Position numbers and translations under genes: made by a program. The notes below the pieces were generated by a model. The model saw only the letters and a list, made by a program, of their open reading frames with translations, had not been told where the DNA came from and did not search any database. A stretch of 7,641 nucleotides of DNA from Bacteroidota bacterium (lineage in GTDB: Bacteria; Bacteroidota; Bacteroidia; Flavobacteriales; Flavobacteriaceae): NCBI GenBank assembly GCA_024280815.1, contig JAJRPL010000189.1, positions 1-7,641 of the forward strand. Reading direction: 5' to 3'. Shown one piece after another: positions 7,064-7,641 of the stretch (its first letter is position 1; every line of letters begins with the position of its first letter).

Positions 7064-7641
7064 TCATCATGAATTCGAGGTACATATTTATGCAGTTTCG
7101 CCCAATCGCCTCCCCAACCTACTAGTATAGTAACATATTGTTCTCCATCTACCATATAAGTAACTGGTGGTGCTACAATACCAGAGCGTAAATCAAAACT
7201 TTTTAATACTTTACCCGTTGAGGCGTCTCTTATATTAAACATTCCTTCTGCATCACCGTCTAATAATAGACCTGTTGTAGTACTTAATAATCCTCCGTTT
7301 GATGGACTTGGTTGTTCTACACCCCAAACTTCTTTTTGAGCAATAGGATCCCAAGCAACTAACCTCCCTGTTTCAACCATTGGTGGTGGAGCTTTTGGGT
7401 CAAAAACATTAGGTATATATAATTTAACAGACAAGGTAACCATTCCTCCAATACCAGCTCCTAATGATTCAGGGTCATCAGCACCTTTAGATTTTACATA
7501 CCCACCCGAATTATGAGAAGCAGGAATATATACTAAACCTGTTTCTTTATTATAAGACATTGGCTGCCAATTATGTCCTCCATGATTATTTGGTGATATC
7601 CAATGGACTTTACCGTCTCGATACCTTGCTCCTTCTGCTTC
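7042..7641 (-). CDS. PQQ-dependent quinohemoprotein alcohol dehydrogenase, C-terminal part of the beta-propeller (5' end outside window)
   Basis: This is a periplasmic pyrroloquinoline-quinone enzyme that would oxidise alcohols, or aldehydes. The frame is open from the window edge at 7641; the ATG at 7560 is internal, and the 27 codons before it (NNHGGHNWQPM...) continue the same fold. Typical landmarks in order: NHGGHNWQPMSYN and YIPASHN, TGRLVAWDP then EVWGVEQPSPSNGGLLSTTTG (a propeller blade with the GG-L-T-G turn), DGDAEGMFNIRDASTGKVL (a tryptophan-docking-like blade), and SGIVAPPVTYMVDGEQYV followed by VGWGGDW, the hallmark end of the catalytic domain. Family members with this ending continue into a linker and cytochrome c domain; here a -1 shift near 7060 ends the frame early at a TAG (7044-7042). 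The PQQ site, catalytic Asp and signal peptide lie beyond the window. The substrate is unknown; fatty alcohols are inferred from the neighbouring sulfatase. Confidence 0.88.
   Translation of the reverse strand, partial: EAEGARYRDGKVHWISPNNHGGHNWQPMSYNKETGLVYIPASHNSGGYVKSKGADDPESLGAGIGGMVTLSVKLYIPNVFDPKAPPPMVETGRLVAWDPIAQKEVWGVEQPSPSNGGLLSTTTGLLLDGDAEGMFNIRDASTGKVLKSFDLRSGIVAPPVTYMVDGEQYVTILVGWGGDWAKLHKYVPRIHDEQFIRLS

Overview
The window is AT-rich DNA from what looks like a marine-type flavobacterium or close relative (Bacteroidota). The evidence is A/T-ending codons, lysine- and isoleucine-rich proteins, starts without Shine-Dalgarno sequences, and a signal peptide ending YAQ|E. This is an inference from sequence character, not from a marker gene. 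Every gene is on the minus strand, so transcription runs from high to low coordinates. There are no tRNA or rRNA genes, CRISPR arrays or insertion sequences, and no non-coding stretch exceeds about 125 bases.

In transcription order: (1) 7641-6623 is the 3' part of a PQQ-dependent quinohemoprotein alcohol dehydrogenase (beta-propeller C-terminus plus cytochrome c domain), broken by one -1 frameshift near 7057-7063. (2) 6594-6553 is a hairpin terminator. (3) 6518-4519 is a secreted SdsA1-type alkyl sulfatase. All seven expected metal ligands are present, but the reading frame is interrupted by one -1 shift inside an A7 run at 6319-6325. (4) 4395-2500 is a 631-residue acyl-CoA synthetase. (5) 2494-797 is a class II polyhydroxyalkanoate (PHA) synthase, PhaC. 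(6) 774-1 is a medium-chain-length PHA depolymerase, PhaZ, cut by the window edge about 25 residues before its expected end. The last three are packed with gaps of 5 and 22 bases and should form one operon.

Read together, the genes outline a route: alkyl sulfate ester -> fatty alcohol (sulfatase) -> aldehyde/acid (quinohemoprotein dehydrogenase) -> acyl-CoA (synthetase) -> hydroxyacyl-CoA -> stored polyester (PhaC) -> re-release (PhaZ). The first two steps would be periplasmic or extracellular and the rest cytoplasmic. Each assignment rests on recognisable family motifs; the linked pathway is an inference from gene order. The notable points are a Pseudomonas-like class II phaC-phaZ pair in a probable Bacteroidota genome, its linkage to alkyl sulfatase and alcohol oxidation, and the single-base frame breaks in the two exported enzymes only. 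The sulfatase break lies exactly on an A AAA AAG slippery heptamer.
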